47,966 nt of DNA, taken from DATJPR01 sp035506295 (GTDB lineage Bacteria; Bacteroidota; Ignavibacteria; UBA10030; UBA6906). A model generated the notes under the pieces. It saw nothing but the letters and a program-made list of their open reading frames with translations, was not told the origin of the DNA and did not search any database. The stretch spans positions 1-47,966 of the forward strand of contig DATJPR010000011.1 in the NCBI GenBank assembly GCA_035506295.1, in the 5' to 3' direction. The translations under genes were made by a program, and so were the position numbers. Shown here in pieces: positions 23,264 to 32,044 of this stretch (position 1 is the stretch's first letter; every line of letters begins with the position of its first letter).

Positions 23264-24508
23264 TTACAATTGGTCGAACCACTCACGTACGCGGTTCGTA
23301 ATTCCTTTCACTGACGGTTTCTTCTTTGACGATGTCGAGGGCCGCTCGGTCGCCGATGGATGCCCGGCGTAGCGCAGCCCGTGATACACAAGCCCGACCG
23401 CCGTTGCATAGGCCGGATTTTCGATTTCGCGAAGCAAGCCTCCGGAGAACCCCGACGGGATGCCGATCTTCACCGGCATGCCGAGGACGTCCCGTGCCAG
23501 CTCGGCCGTTCCTTTGATCAAGGCTCCGCCTCCGGTGAGGACAACGCCCCCGGAAAGATGCTTCGAGTACCCGGAGCGTTTGATTTCCATTCCTGCGATC
23601 TCGAGAATTTCTTCCATGCGCGGTTGAATGATTCTTGCCAGCAGCGTCCGGTCGATTTCGATCGGCGCCCGGCCGCCAACGCCGGGGAGCACAATGGGAT
23701 CCGAGGGCGGCACCGCCGGCACATAGGCATAGCCGTAGTCGCGTTTCAACCGCTCCGCCTGTTCGTTGAGAACCCCCAGGACCTTCCGGATGTCGTCCGT
23801 GACTTTCTTCCCGGCGATGCCGATCACCGCCGTGTGACGGATCGTCCGCTCTTCGAACACCGCGAGATCCGTCGTTCCGCCGCCGATATCGAGCAGGGCG
23901 ATGCCGACTTCTTTTTCTTCGTCGTCGAGCACCGCATAGCTGGACGCAAGGGGCTCGAGGACCATGTCGGCGACTTCGATATTCGCCCGCTGGACGCACT
24001 TATAGATGTTTTCTGCGGCGCTAACGAGCCCGGTGATGATGTGCACGCTCGCTTCCATCCTGATGCCACTCATCCCGAGAGGGTCGTATACCCCATCCTG
24101 TCCGTCGACGATGAACTCCTGGGGGATCACATGGATGATCTTCCTGTCGGAGGGGAGCGAGAGGCGCTTGGTATCCTCGATCAGCCTGTCGATGTCCGCC
24201 TGTGTCACTTCGTGATCCGCTCCGCTGATGCTGACCACGCCGCGGCTCTGAAAGCTCTGGATGTGGTCGCCCGCGATCCCGACGATGGCGCTCTGGATGT
24301 GCACGCCGGACTGCGCTTCGGCCTCCGCGATGGCGGTCGCAATGGCGTTCGTCGTCCGGTCGATGTGCGTCACGACTCCCCGGTTCATCCCATCCGATGC
24401 GCTCCGTCCCACACCGAGAATGTGGACGCGCCCTTGTTCATCCGTGCCGGCCACCACCGCGCACACTTTGGTTGTACCGATGTCGAGACCGACAATGTGA
24501 TTCATCAT
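23264..24508 (-). CDS. ftsA: Cell division protein FtsA (actin-like)
   Basis: 414 aa from ATG 24508 (ATGATGAAC context; ATGA overlap with the ftsQ stop). Codons further upstream overlap ftsQ and are not FtsA-like. VGLDIGTTKVCAVV near the N terminus is the actin-type phosphate-1 loop; IVGIAGDHIQSFQSRGVV and DITKADIDRL-like segments (HEVTQADIDRLIEDTK) belong to the 1C/SHS2 subdomain; LLDIGGGTTDLAVFEE is phosphate-2; VLTGGGALIKGTAELARDVLGMPVKIG is the adenosine motif. The last ~20 residues (KKPSVKGITNRVREWFDQL) form an amphipathic helix that anchors the protein to the membrane. It tethers FtsZ and recruits later division proteins. Confidence 0.97.
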   Translation of the reverse strand: MMNHIVGLDIGTTKVCAVVAGTDEQGRVHILGVGRSASDGMNRGVVTHIDRTTNAIATAIAEAEAQSGVHIQSAIVGIAGDHIQSFQSRGVVSISGADHEVTQADIDRLIEDTKRLSLPSDRKIIHVIPQEFIVDGQDGVYDPLGMSGIRMEASVHIITGLVSAAENIYKCVQRANIEVADMVLEPLASSYAVLDDEEKEVGIALLDIGGGTTDLAVFEERTIRHTAVIGIAGKKVTDDIRKVLGVLNEQAERLKRDYGYAYVPAVPPSDPIVLPGVGGRAPIEIDRTLLARIIQPRMEEILEIAGMEIKRSGYSKHLSGGVVLTGGGALIKGTAELARDVLGMPVKIGIPSGFSGGLLREIENPAYATAVGLVYHGLRYAGHPSATERPSTSSKKKPSVKGITNRVREWFDQL

Positions 24509-25308
24509 GGATTTACCCTCTCGTCCAATGCAGGTTCCTGTTGCTGATTCCATCGCGCGACAACGATATCATCGAAGCGAAGGTCGATATAGTTCAATGC
24601 CTGCGCCCCTTCGCGGGCAACATACTGTTTCCAAAACCCATCCAGCTTCGCGAGCTTCACGGCGACGCCACCCTGCCCGAACGCGACGGGAATGCCCGAC
24701 TCCGCCGTGTAGCAAACGAGGGCTCCGTCACCGGCGACATGCACTTCGGATATCCTATGATAGAGATCGTCGCCGAAAGCCCGCGCCGTGTCCAGGAGCC
24801 CCAGCGCGCGCAGGACGGACTCGTTATGCACTTTCTTCCCGGGAACGAAGTCTTCCGCCCGCATCGAACCCGTGAGCAGCGGAAGATCGAGAACCTGCGT
24901 CGATTGCACCTGGGGCAACACCCGCGCGCTATCGTCAAGATAGACCGTCTTGTCATTGACAACGGCGACGACCGGGACGCGCTCGTGCACCACGATCATG
25001 ATATTTCCCCGGACGTCGCGGATGATCTCAGCGCTTTCGACGTACGGGTTGGTTTCCACGCGGCGGCGCACCGCGTTGATATCCAGTGCGTAGAGTTTCT
25101 GCGACCTGTCGATGGCCGCCAGCGCGATCACGTCCTTTGCCGAGAGGAGACGCGTGCCGCTGACCCGCACGTCCTTGATCCCGACATTGTCCTTCAACGC
25201 GTTCGCTTCCCATGTCGCCGTCAGGAAGATGATCGTTGCAAGCGCCAGCAGCGCTGCGCTCCGACGCAGGTGCTTTTTCTCCCCGGCAGGTTTTTCCGTT
25301 TCCATCAT
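24505..25308 (-). CDS. ftsQ: Cell division protein FtsQ/DivIB
   Basis: 267 aa. A short basic N terminus (KKHLRRS) precedes one membrane helix (AALLALATIIFLTATWEA, about 18-36). The extracytoplasmic part starts with a POTRA-like domain, GIKDVRVSGTRLLSAKDVIALAAI (43-66) through VESAEIIRDVRGNIMIVVHERVPVVAV, followed by the beta domain (VYLDDSARVLP...LPLLTG). It links FtsA/FtsZ events to FtsL/FtsB/FtsW/FtsI in the periplasm. It is ATGA-coupled to murC upstream (25305-25308) and to ftsA downstream (24505-24508). Sequence conservation in this family is low, so the assignment rests on topology, POTRA and position. Confidence 0.9.
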   Translation of the reverse strand: MMETEKPAGEKKHLRRSAALLALATIIFLTATWEANALKDNVGIKDVRVSGTRLLSAKDVIALAAIDRSQKLYALDINAVRRRVETNPYVESAEIIRDVRGNIMIVVHERVPVVAVVNDKTVYLDDSARVLPQVQSTQVLDLPLLTGSMRAEDFVPGKKVHNESVLRALGLLDTARAFGDDLYHRISEVHVAGDGALVCYTAESGIPVAFGQGGVAVKLAKLDGFWKQYVAREGAQALNYIDLRFDDIVVARWNQQQEPALDERVNP

Positions 25309-26690
25309 GCCGCTCCGGATTTCAGCCCCGCAATGAATTCCTCGCCGAACTTCCAGATGTCCCCGGCTCCCATCGTGATCACCATGTCCCCTTTCTTCAC
25401 GATCGACGCAAGAAACGCGGGGATCTTCGTCTTCTCCGGGACATAGTGGACCTGTTTGTGCCCGAAATCCCTGGCGGCGTTCACGATGAGTTCCCCGGTG
25501 ATTCCCTGAATCGGTTCTTCGCGCGCCGGGTAGACGTCGGTGACCACCAGAACATCGGCGTCGAAGAATGCCCGGCCGAACTCTTCATAGAAGTCCCTCG
25601 TCCGCGAATACAGGTGCGGTTGAAACACGCACACCACGCGCCGTCGCCATCCCCCTTTCGCACCCTGGAGCGTCGCTTTGATCTCCGTCGGATGGTGCGC
25701 GTAATCGTCAATGACGGTGATCCCGCGGATTTCCGCCTTCACTTCCCAGCGGCGAAACACGCCCGTGAATTTCTCCACGCCGGTTTTGATCGTCGGGAAC
25801 GGGATCTGCATCTCCAGCCCGACGGCGATCGCCGCGAGCGCGTTCATAACGTTGTGCCGGCCCGGCACGTGCAGGGTGATCTGTCCCAGATCGTTTCCCC
25901 GGAGAAGAACGGTGAACGTCGTCGTGTTCTCCTTGTGCAGCACGTCCACGGCCTGAAGGTCCGCCTGTCCGTTGAAGCCGTATGTCACAATCTTCTTCCG
26001 AATCTTCGGCATGATCTCCTGCAACGCGGGCTCATCGAGACAAAGAACGACGAACCCGTAGAACGGGACCTTGCCGGCGAACTGGACAAATGCCGCCTTG
26101 ATGTCCTCGAGGTCGCGATAGCAGTCGAGGTGGTCGGTCTCCAGCGTGGTCAACACGGCGATCGTCGGCGTCAAGGAAAGGAACGACCGGTCGTACTCGT
26201 CGGCTTCGACGACGATGAACTCACCTTTCCCGAGGCGCGCATTTGATCGGGCGAGCAGGTTCACGCGGCCTCCGACGATGACCGTCGGGTCGATCCCGCC
26301 TTCCATGAGCACGAGCCCGACCATCGTTGTCGTCGTGGTCTTCCCATGCGTCCCCGCGATCCCGATGCCGTACTTCAACCGCATCACTTCCGCAAGCATT
26401 TCCGCGCGGCGGATGACCGGGATGTTCCGCCGCTGCGCTTCGACCAGCTCGGGATTGTCGGGCGGCACAGCGGAGGAGTACACGAGCACGTCGACGTCCG
26501 GCTCGACGTTCGCCGCTGCATGACCGATGTAAATGTGTGCACCGAGCGCACCGAGGCGTTCGGTATTCTCCGACGCGGCGCGATCAGAGCCGGTCAGCGT
26601 GAACCCCTGGTCGATGAGGATCTCCGCGATGCCGCTCATCCCGATCCCACCTACGCCAACGAAGTGAAGTTTCTTAATGGATGAAAACAT
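25305..26690 (-). CDS. murC: UDP-N-acetylmuramate--L-alanine ligase
   Basis: 461 aa from ATG 26690. The open frame extends further upstream, but those codons translate the CTGAWCC repeat array and the end of the neighbouring gene. MurC adds L-alanine to UDP-MurNAc with ATP, the first amino acid of the peptidoglycan stem. HFVGVGGIGMSG (9-20) is the UDP-binding Gly loop and identifies MurC rather than MurD/E/F. GTHGKTTTT (113-121) is the Mur ATP-binding loop, VEADEYDRSFL follows, VIDDYAHHPTEIKATL is the MurC signature, and VVCVFQPHLYSRT closes the third domain. It is ATGA-overlapped with ftsQ. Confidence 0.97.
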   Translation of the reverse strand: MFSSIKKLHFVGVGGIGMSGIAEILIDQGFTLTGSDRAASENTERLGALGAHIYIGHAAANVEPDVDVLVYSSAVPPDNPELVEAQRRNIPVIRRAEMLAEVMRLKYGIGIAGTHGKTTTTTMVGLVLMEGGIDPTVIVGGRVNLLARSNARLGKGEFIVVEADEYDRSFLSLTPTIAVLTTLETDHLDCYRDLEDIKAAFVQFAGKVPFYGFVVLCLDEPALQEIMPKIRKKIVTYGFNGQADLQAVDVLHKENTTTFTVLLRGNDLGQITLHVPGRHNVMNALAAIAVGLEMQIPFPTIKTGVEKFTGVFRRWEVKAEIRGITVIDDYAHHPTEIKATLQGAKGGWRRRVVCVFQPHLYSRTRDFYEEFGRAFFDADVLVVTDVYPAREEPIQGITGELIVNAARDFGHKQVHYVPEKTKIPAFLASIVKKGDMVITMGAGDIWKFGEEFIAGLKSGAA

Positions 26691-26692
26691 TC

Positions 26693-26734
26693 CTGTTCCC
26701 TGAACCCTGAACTCTGATTCCTGATCCCTGTTTC
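26693..26734. repeat. Six phased 7-bp units CTGWWYY between murC and the PH-like gene
   Basis: Exactly six 7-mers fill the gap: CTGTTCC, CTGAACC, CTGAACT, CTGATTC, CTGATCC, CTGTTTC. The first three bases are invariant, positions 4-5 are A or T and the last two are C or T. The array ends at the first base of the stop codon of the PH-like gene (26734-26736) and begins 2 nt before the murC ATG, so translation signals for murC must sit in it or overlap it. On the minus strand the unit reads RRWWCAG. Confidence 0.75.
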
Positions 26735-27240
26735 TAGCGATCGGTGAATCGGGGCGCCGTCCAGCGGCGCTTCTTCCGCTTCGGGACAAGGGCCGCGATC
26801 CGGTTCATCTCCGCCACGAGCTCCCGGTCATGTTCATACCGCCCGACTCTGATCCGGAACACCCTTCGACGCCCCTTGAGTTTGAAGACGATGACCTGAA
26901 ACCTCCCGCCTGTCTGTACCCGCGATTCCCTGCCGATGTGCATCCACTCGATGTCCTTGACCTTGATCTCCCGTTCCTGCCAGCGATGCTTGAAGATGAT
27001 GGCATCGGTGGTGATGATCAGGCGACGATTCCGCAGAAGGTTGAGGATCAGCGTCACCACCGACATCAACACGAAGAACACGATCACGTATACCAGCGGG
27101 TCATCGAGGACATACTCGAACTTTTTCTCGATGAAACTGCCACGGATCCCGCCGTAGATGATGAGGGTGCCGACATAGATCAGCGCGGACTGATAATAGA
27201 AATCGAGCTTGTATTTGAACGTCTTGACCTGGTCAGTCAT
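26734..27240 (-). CDS. Membrane protein with PH-like (bPH) domain inside the dcw cluster
   Basis: 168 aa, unassigned. Two membrane helices (about 16-32, SALIYVGTLIIYGGIRG, and 47-66, PLVYVIVFFVLMSVVTLILN) are followed by NLLRNRRLIITTDAIIFKHRWQEREIKVKDIEWMHIGRE, the 'l.i.t...i........ipw..I..i' pattern of bacterial PH domains such as DUF304/YdbS-type. The C terminus is strongly basic (PKRKKRRW). It overlaps murG by 8 nt and is 44 nt before murC, so it is made with the cell-wall enzymes. Function unknown; a scaffold or lipid-binding role at the inner membrane during wall synthesis is a guess. In E. coli and B. subtilis nothing corresponding sits between murG and murC. Confidence 0.65.
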   Translation of the reverse strand: MTDQVKTFKYKLDFYYQSALIYVGTLIIYGGIRGSFIEKKFEYVLDDPLVYVIVFFVLMSVVTLILNLLRNRRLIITTDAIIFKHRWQEREIKVKDIEWMHIGRESRVQTGGRFQVIVFKLKGRRRVFRIRVGRYEHDRELVAEMNRIAALVPKRKKRRWTAPRFTDR

Positions 27241-28366
27241 GGGCCTGCCGTGAATACCCGATTACGGTCTCTGCAATTGTTGCGGCTGCCTCCGGTCGGG
27301 CGAGCGACCGCATACGTTCCGCCATCGTGCGCCGTCGTGCAACGTCGTGGAAGAGTCCACCCAGCATCTCCGTGATGCGGTCATCGATTTCCTTGTCCGG
27401 GCACACGACAGCCGCGCCTTGTTCAGCGACCGCTCTTGCATTTTCCGTCTGATGGTCAGCCGCTGCAAACGGATACGGCACGAGAACCGCCGGCACGCCT
27501 GCAAGGGCAAGCTCGGCAAGCGTCGATGCTCCCGAGCGGCAGACGGCAATGTCGCTGGCGCCGTATGCAAGATCCATCCTGTCAATGAACGCGAACACCT
27601 TCACGCGCTTTCGATGTTCGGCGGGCAAATTCTCGATCGCTGCTTTTGCCGCGGCAACATCCCGTTCACCGGTCTGCCACAAGAGTTGCGTCTCTCCTTC
27701 GAGCAACCCGGGCAACCGCTTTCCCACCGCGCGGTTGATCGAGGAAGCGCCGAGGCTTCCGCCGAAGATCAGCACGGTCGTCAACGAGGGATCGATGCCA
27801 AAGAACGTTGCGGCCTCATCGCGTCCGACATGCCCCACCGACGACCTCGTCGGATTCCCCACAACCAGCGTCTTCGTTCGAGGATCAAGATACTTTTTCG
27901 ACCGCTCGTACGAGAGAAACACCGTCGCCGCCCGCTTCGCCAGCATTCGGGTCGTCACTCCCGGGTAGCTGTTCTGTTCCTGGACGACGACCGGTATCCC
28001 GCGCAGGGACGCCATGAACACCGGCGGTCCGCAAACGTATCCTCCTGTTCCCACAACAACCGCAGGGCGCAGGCGATGGAGCAGAAACCACGACTGGGCC
28101 AGCGACACGAGCACCTTCACCGGGAACAGGAACAGCGACCAGCTCAGTGTTCTCCGGAAGCCGCTGATCCAGATCGTTTCGAACCGGTACCCCGCCTTCG
28201 GAACAACGCGGGCCTCGATTTTTCCTGCAGTGCCGATGAAGACGATTTCGGCATCGTCGACGCGCCGCCTGATCTCTTCCGCAATCGCGAGCGCCGGATA
28301 CAGATGCCCGCCGGTGCCCCCGCCGGCAAAAACGAACCGTGGCCGCTGAGAGCCTTCCGTCGCCAT
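27233..28366 (-). CDS. murG: UDP-GlcNAc:undecaprenyl-PP-MurNAc-pentapeptide GlcNAc transferase
   Basis: 377 aa from ATG 28366; the longer frame reading into ftsW is an Arg/His/Asp-rich shadow. MurG adds GlcNAc to lipid I to give lipid II on the cytoplasmic face of the membrane. FVFAGGGTGGHLYPALAIAEEI (11-32) is the first G-loop; TGGYVCGPPVFMASLRGIPVVVQEQNSYPGVT is the second; LIFGGSLGASSINRAV and CRSGASTLAELALAGVPAVLVPYPFAAADHQTENA form the UDP-GlcNAc pocket (H and E..Q). The ATG overlaps the ftsW stop by one nt (TGATG). Confidence 0.97.
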   Translation of the reverse strand: MATEGSQRPRFVFAGGGTGGHLYPALAIAEEIRRRVDDAEIVFIGTAGKIEARVVPKAGYRFETIWISGFRRTLSWSLFLFPVKVLVSLAQSWFLLHRLRPAVVVGTGGYVCGPPVFMASLRGIPVVVQEQNSYPGVTTRMLAKRAATVFLSYERSKKYLDPRTKTLVVGNPTRSSVGHVGRDEAATFFGIDPSLTTVLIFGGSLGASSINRAVGKRLPGLLEGETQLLWQTGERDVAAAKAAIENLPAEHRKRVKVFAFIDRMDLAYGASDIAVCRSGASTLAELALAGVPAVLVPYPFAAADHQTENARAVAEQGAAVVCPDKEIDDRITEMLGGLFHDVARRRTMAERMRSLARPEAAATIAETVIGYSRQAHD

Positions 28367-29532
28367 CAGTATACGCTTCCGACAGCGGGCTGCTGAGCCT
28401 GGGCCACCGCCTTCCCGGTCGCCACCCGCGGATGCATGTCGGTCTGCGACGATATGTTCAACAGGATGCCGATCGCGAACGACGATGCGAGGATCGACGA
28501 ACCGCCGTAACTGATGAACGGCATCGGCAATCCGGTCGTCGGAAGAATGCCGAGCGTCACCGCTGCGTTGATCAACGCGTACAGCGTCACGGCTCCCGTG
28601 ATGCCGATGGCGAGGCATCGCCCCAATTCATCCCGTGCATTGCGCGCAATCTTCATTCCCCGGAGAAGGATGAGGAGGAAGACGCCCATGACCAGGAGGG
28701 TGCCGATCAATCCGTATTCTTCTCCGACGATGGAAAAGACAAAGTCGCCGTACGATTCCGGGAGGAAGAGATCACGCTGACGGCTGAGCCCGGGGCCGAC
28801 GCCGAACAACCCGCCGTTCCCGAACCCGATGATCCCCTGCCACACCTGGTAATTCATTCTGCCCGTGCTTTCCGATCCATGACCGAGATAGCTCATGATC
28901 CGCTGGGCCCGGTACGGCGCGCTCATCATATAGATCCCGAGCAGCGGGATGAGCGATCCGACGACGAGGGCGATGTGCCCGAGCTTCGCCCGACCGACGA
29001 ACAACATCAGGAAGCTGAGGAGGAGGATCATCGACCCCGTGCTGAAGTTCGGCTGCTTCAGGACCAGCAGGCTCACGAGGCCGATCCAGACAAGCAGCGG
29101 AAGCAGACCGTACTTGAACTCTTTGATCGCCTCTTTCTTCTCCGAGATCAGGACCGCGAGATGAAAGATGAGGGCGAACTTTGCAAACTCCGATGGCTGG
29201 AGGCCGAACCCTCCGAACCGGAGCCAGCGTGCCGCGCCGTTCACTTCGCCGCCGAGGAGAAGCGTCACGCCAAGCACGGCGACGAGAACGATGAGGACAG
29301 GCTTCGTCAGTTTCCGGATCTTGTGATAGTCGAACCGCATCGCCCCGAACAGGAGCACAAACCCGGAGAGCACCTTGAACGCGTGACGTTCCAGGAGCCG
29401 GTCGCTCTCGCCCCATTTCATCATGGCATATGTCGAGCTCGCGCTGTAAACCACGCCGAGACTCAGCGCCATAAGTGCAAGGACGCAGAGAAGCGTCAGA
29501 ATATCGATGTGATTCCGTTGCGTCTTTGCCAT
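28366..29532 (-). CDS. ftsW: Lipid II polymerase / division protein FtsW (SEDS)
   Basis: 388 aa from ATG 29532 (GAGGGG Shine-Dalgarno 4 nt upstream); the extra open codons upstream overlap murD. Ten hydrophobic segments. SEDS hallmarks: LGGEVNGAARWLRFGGFGLQPSEFAKFALI (the W-R-QPSE loop with its catalytic-region Glu) and GILPTTGLPMPFISYGGSS near the C terminus. It polymerises lipid II with FtsI as transpeptidase partner. The position between murD and murG, where the dcw cluster of most bacteria carries ftsW, supports FtsW over RodA. Confidence 0.96.
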   Translation of the reverse strand: MAKTQRNHIDILTLLCVLALMALSLGVVYSASSTYAMMKWGESDRLLERHAFKVLSGFVLLFGAMRFDYHKIRKLTKPVLIVLVAVLGVTLLLGGEVNGAARWLRFGGFGLQPSEFAKFALIFHLAVLISEKKEAIKEFKYGLLPLLVWIGLVSLLVLKQPNFSTGSMILLLSFLMLFVGRAKLGHIALVVGSLIPLLGIYMMSAPYRAQRIMSYLGHGSESTGRMNYQVWQGIIGFGNGGLFGVGPGLSRQRDLFLPESYGDFVFSIVGEEYGLIGTLLVMGVFLLILLRGMKIARNARDELGRCLAIGITGAVTLYALINAAVTLGILPTTGLPMPFISYGGSSILASSFAIGILLNISSQTDMHPRVATGKAVAQAQQPAVGSVY

Positions 29533-29539
29533 GAACCCC

Positions 29540-30907
29540 TCACTCCAGTCCCGTGACGATCTTCTTGAAAACCCGTCCACGGTGCTCATAGTTCTCGAAC
29601 CAATCGAAGGATGCGCACGCGGGCGAGAGAAGCACGATGTCTCCCGGCTGTGCCCGGCGCATGCACAGGTCCACGGCGTCTTCCATGTTATCCGCCGTGT
29701 CGACGGCGCGAACCCCCGCGAACGCCTTCACGACCTTCCCCGCCGATTCGCCGATCGCGACGATGGCACGAACCCGGTTCTTCACGAGCTCATGCAACCG
29801 TGTGTAGTCATTTCCTTTGTCGCGCCCGCCGAGGATGAGAACGATCGGACGTTCGAAACTCTGCAGCGCGTACCAGACCGAGTCGACGTTCGTCGCTTTG
29901 GAGTCATTGATGTAGCGTACGCCACGAATCTCCCGGACGAATTCAAGACGGTGCTCAACCCCTTTGAAGCGTTCGAGGGTCCTGGCGACAGATGACGGTG
30001 GAGCACCCATGACCGTCGCGGCGAGCGTCGCCGCCATCGCATTCGCGAGATTGTGGATGCCGGGAATCCCGATGCCGGCGACCGGGAGAACATCGGACCG
30101 CTTGCCATCCACATTGATGATCAGATGACCGTTTTCCACCCATGCGCCCTGATCCAGGTGTTGCTCGACGCTAAAGGGGAGCCGACGAACCTCCTGCGGC
30201 GCTTTCCCGTTGACCTGCCGCGTGGTCTCCGTGTCATCGAGATTATAAATGAGCGTGTCCCCCTTTTTCTGCTTCGCGAAGATCCTGGCCTTCGCATCGC
30301 CGTACCGATCGAACGAATGCCCGTACCGGTCCAGGTGGTCGGGGGTAATATTGAGAAGCACCGACACCTGCGGTCGAAAGTCGATGCAGTAGTCGAGCTG
30401 GAAACTCGACACTTCGAGAACCACGGCGGTGTCCCGCTCCACCGATTCGACGATCTGCGAGAACGCCGTTCCAATATTTCCTCCCACGGCGGTGGGGATC
30501 TCCGCATCCTCGAGCAGTTTGCCCGTCAGCGTGGTGGTCGTTGTCTTGCCGTTCGTGCCGGTGATGCCGACGATGGTTCCCCGGCAGAACCACGATGCGA
30601 CTTCCAGCTCGCTTGCGACCGTGATTCCCCGCGCCTGCGCTGCCCCGAGGATCGGCAGGTCCGACGGGACGCCCGGGCTGACCACTACCAGGTCGGCGTC
30701 GAGAATCTTGTCGCTGTTCCTTCCGAACTCCGCCGGAATGCTCAGTGCGCGGAACTCTTCGACCGCCTCCTGCATCCGGTCCGCGGGCGCCTTGTCGCTG
30801 ACGAACACCGTCGCCCCCCGTCGCTTGAGCAACGCGGCGATCGCCCTTCCGCTCCGCGCGGCACCGATCACGCTTACACGCTTTCCTTCAACAGCTCGTT
30901 GAGCCAT
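29540..30907 (-). CDS. murD: UDP-N-acetylmuramoylalanine--D-glutamate ligase
   Basis: 455 aa, ATG 30907. MurD adds D-glutamate to UDP-MurNAc-L-Ala. VSVIGAARSGRAIAALL (11-27) is the UDP-binding loop of MurD, ASELEVASWF (98-107) its substrate region, GTNGKTTTTT (117-126) the ATP loop, LNITPDHLDRYG the conserved Mur segment with the carbamate-lysine neighbourhood, and YINDSKATNVDS and LILGGRDKGNDY the C-terminal domain. It starts 2 nt from the mraY stop (30910) and ends 7 nt from ftsW. Confidence 0.97.
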   Translation of the reverse strand: MAQRAVEGKRVSVIGAARSGRAIAALLKRRGATVFVSDKAPADRMQEAVEEFRALSIPAEFGRNSDKILDADLVVVSPGVPSDLPILGAAQARGITVASELEVASWFCRGTIVGITGTNGKTTTTTLTGKLLEDAEIPTAVGGNIGTAFSQIVESVERDTAVVLEVSSFQLDYCIDFRPQVSVLLNITPDHLDRYGHSFDRYGDAKARIFAKQKKGDTLIYNLDDTETTRQVNGKAPQEVRRLPFSVEQHLDQGAWVENGHLIINVDGKRSDVLPVAGIGIPGIHNLANAMAATLAATVMGAPPSSVARTLERFKGVEHRLEFVREIRGVRYINDSKATNVDSVWYALQSFERPIVLILGGRDKGNDYTRLHELVKNRVRAIVAIGESAGKVVKAFAGVRAVDTADNMEDAVDLCMRRAQPGDIVLLSPACASFDWFENYEHRGRVFKKIVTGLE

Positions 30908-30909
30908 TC

Positions 30910-32034
30910 CTATCGCACTTTAAACGTGGCCAGACTCAGGATCATCATCAGGACGGCGATGATATAGAACCGCGTGACGATCTTCGGCTCGGACCACCCC
31001 AGCATCTCGAAATGGTGATGCAGAGGCGCCATCTTGAACACGCGTCTTCCCGCGCCGAATTTCCTTTTGGTGTATTTGAAGTACAGCCGCTGAATGATCA
31101 CCGACAGGGTTTCCGCGACGAACACGCCGCCGAGCGTCGGGAGCAGCAGCTCCTTCTTGATCAGAACACACAACGCCCCCAGCGCACCACCGAGAGCCAG
31201 GGAGCCGGTATCTCCCATGAAGATCTGCGCCGGGTACGCGTTGAACCAGAGAAATCCCATTGACGCGCCCGCCAGTGCAGCGCAATAAACCACCAGCTCG
31301 CCGTTTCCCCGCAGGTAGGGGATCGTCAAATACTCGCTCCAGACGATGTTGCCCGAAACGTAACTGATCACCCCGAGCGTCAACCCGACGATCCCCACGA
31401 TACCGATCGCAAGCCCGTCAAGCCCGTCGGTCAGGTTCACGGCGTTCGACATCGCGGTGATGATAAAGATGACCAGCGGAATGTACAGCCGTCCGAAATC
31501 AAACTCGAAATGTTTGAAGAAGGGGACCGTCGTTGACGAACACACTTTCCAGAGATCTGCATCGATCCACTGGGGGAAAAAATAGATGATGCATCCCACG
31601 ATCAGCCCCACGGACACCTGCCCCACAATTTTGTACCGCCCGATCAACCCTTTCGGTTTTTTCTTGACCACCTTCAAATAGTCATCAAGGAAACCCACGG
31701 CGCCGAGGGCAACCGTCACAAACACGATGAGCAGAATGTACATGTTGGACAGATTCGCCCACAGGAGTGTCGGCACGACGAGTGCCGAGAGGACGATCAG
31801 TCCGCCCATGGTCGGCGTACCGGCTTTCGCCAGGTGCGTTTTGGGCGCTTCCACTTTCGCCGACTCTCCGATCTGCCGGTCCCGGAGAATGTGGATGATC
31901 TTCGGTCCCAGCCAGAAGGCGATAATCAGTGCTGTGATCGCCGCCGCCGCTGCGCGAAAGGTCAGGTAGCGCACCACGCCGAATCCCGGCGGGTGATACA
32001 GACGCTCCAGGAGATCGAGGATGTGATAGAGCAT
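30910..32034 (-). CDS. mraY: Phospho-N-acetylmuramoyl-pentapeptide transferase
   Basis: 374 aa from ATG 32034; the open frame upstream overlaps murF. MraY makes lipid I by transferring phospho-MurNAc-pentapeptide to undecaprenyl phosphate. Ten membrane segments. KAGTPTMGGL (70-79), FLDDYLKVVKK (with D117-D118), AVNLTDGLDGLA and the C-terminal MAPLHHHFEMLGWSE (catalytic histidine loop) are all present. N-terminal LYHILDLLERLYHPPGFGVVRYLTFRA is typical of the FCB group. It lies 10 nt after murF. Confidence 0.98.
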   Translation of the reverse strand: MLYHILDLLERLYHPPGFGVVRYLTFRAAAAAITALIIAFWLGPKIIHILRDRQIGESAKVEAPKTHLAKAGTPTMGGLIVLSALVVPTLLWANLSNMYILLIVFVTVALGAVGFLDDYLKVVKKKPKGLIGRYKIVGQVSVGLIVGCIIYFFPQWIDADLWKVCSSTTVPFFKHFEFDFGRLYIPLVIFIITAMSNAVNLTDGLDGLAIGIVGIVGLTLGVISYVSGNIVWSEYLTIPYLRGNGELVVYCAALAGASMGFLWFNAYPAQIFMGDTGSLALGGALGALCVLIKKELLLPTLGGVFVAETLSVIIQRLYFKYTKRKFGAGRRVFKMAPLHHHFEMLGWSEPKIVTRFYIIAVLMMILSLATFKVR

Positions 32035-32044
32035 CGATGCCTTC

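Noticed and set aside
26691..26789. N-terminal extension of MurC
   Set aside because: Its codons are a translation of the CTGWWYY repeat and the 3' end of the PH-like gene; MurC proteins start close to the FVGVGGIGMSG motif.
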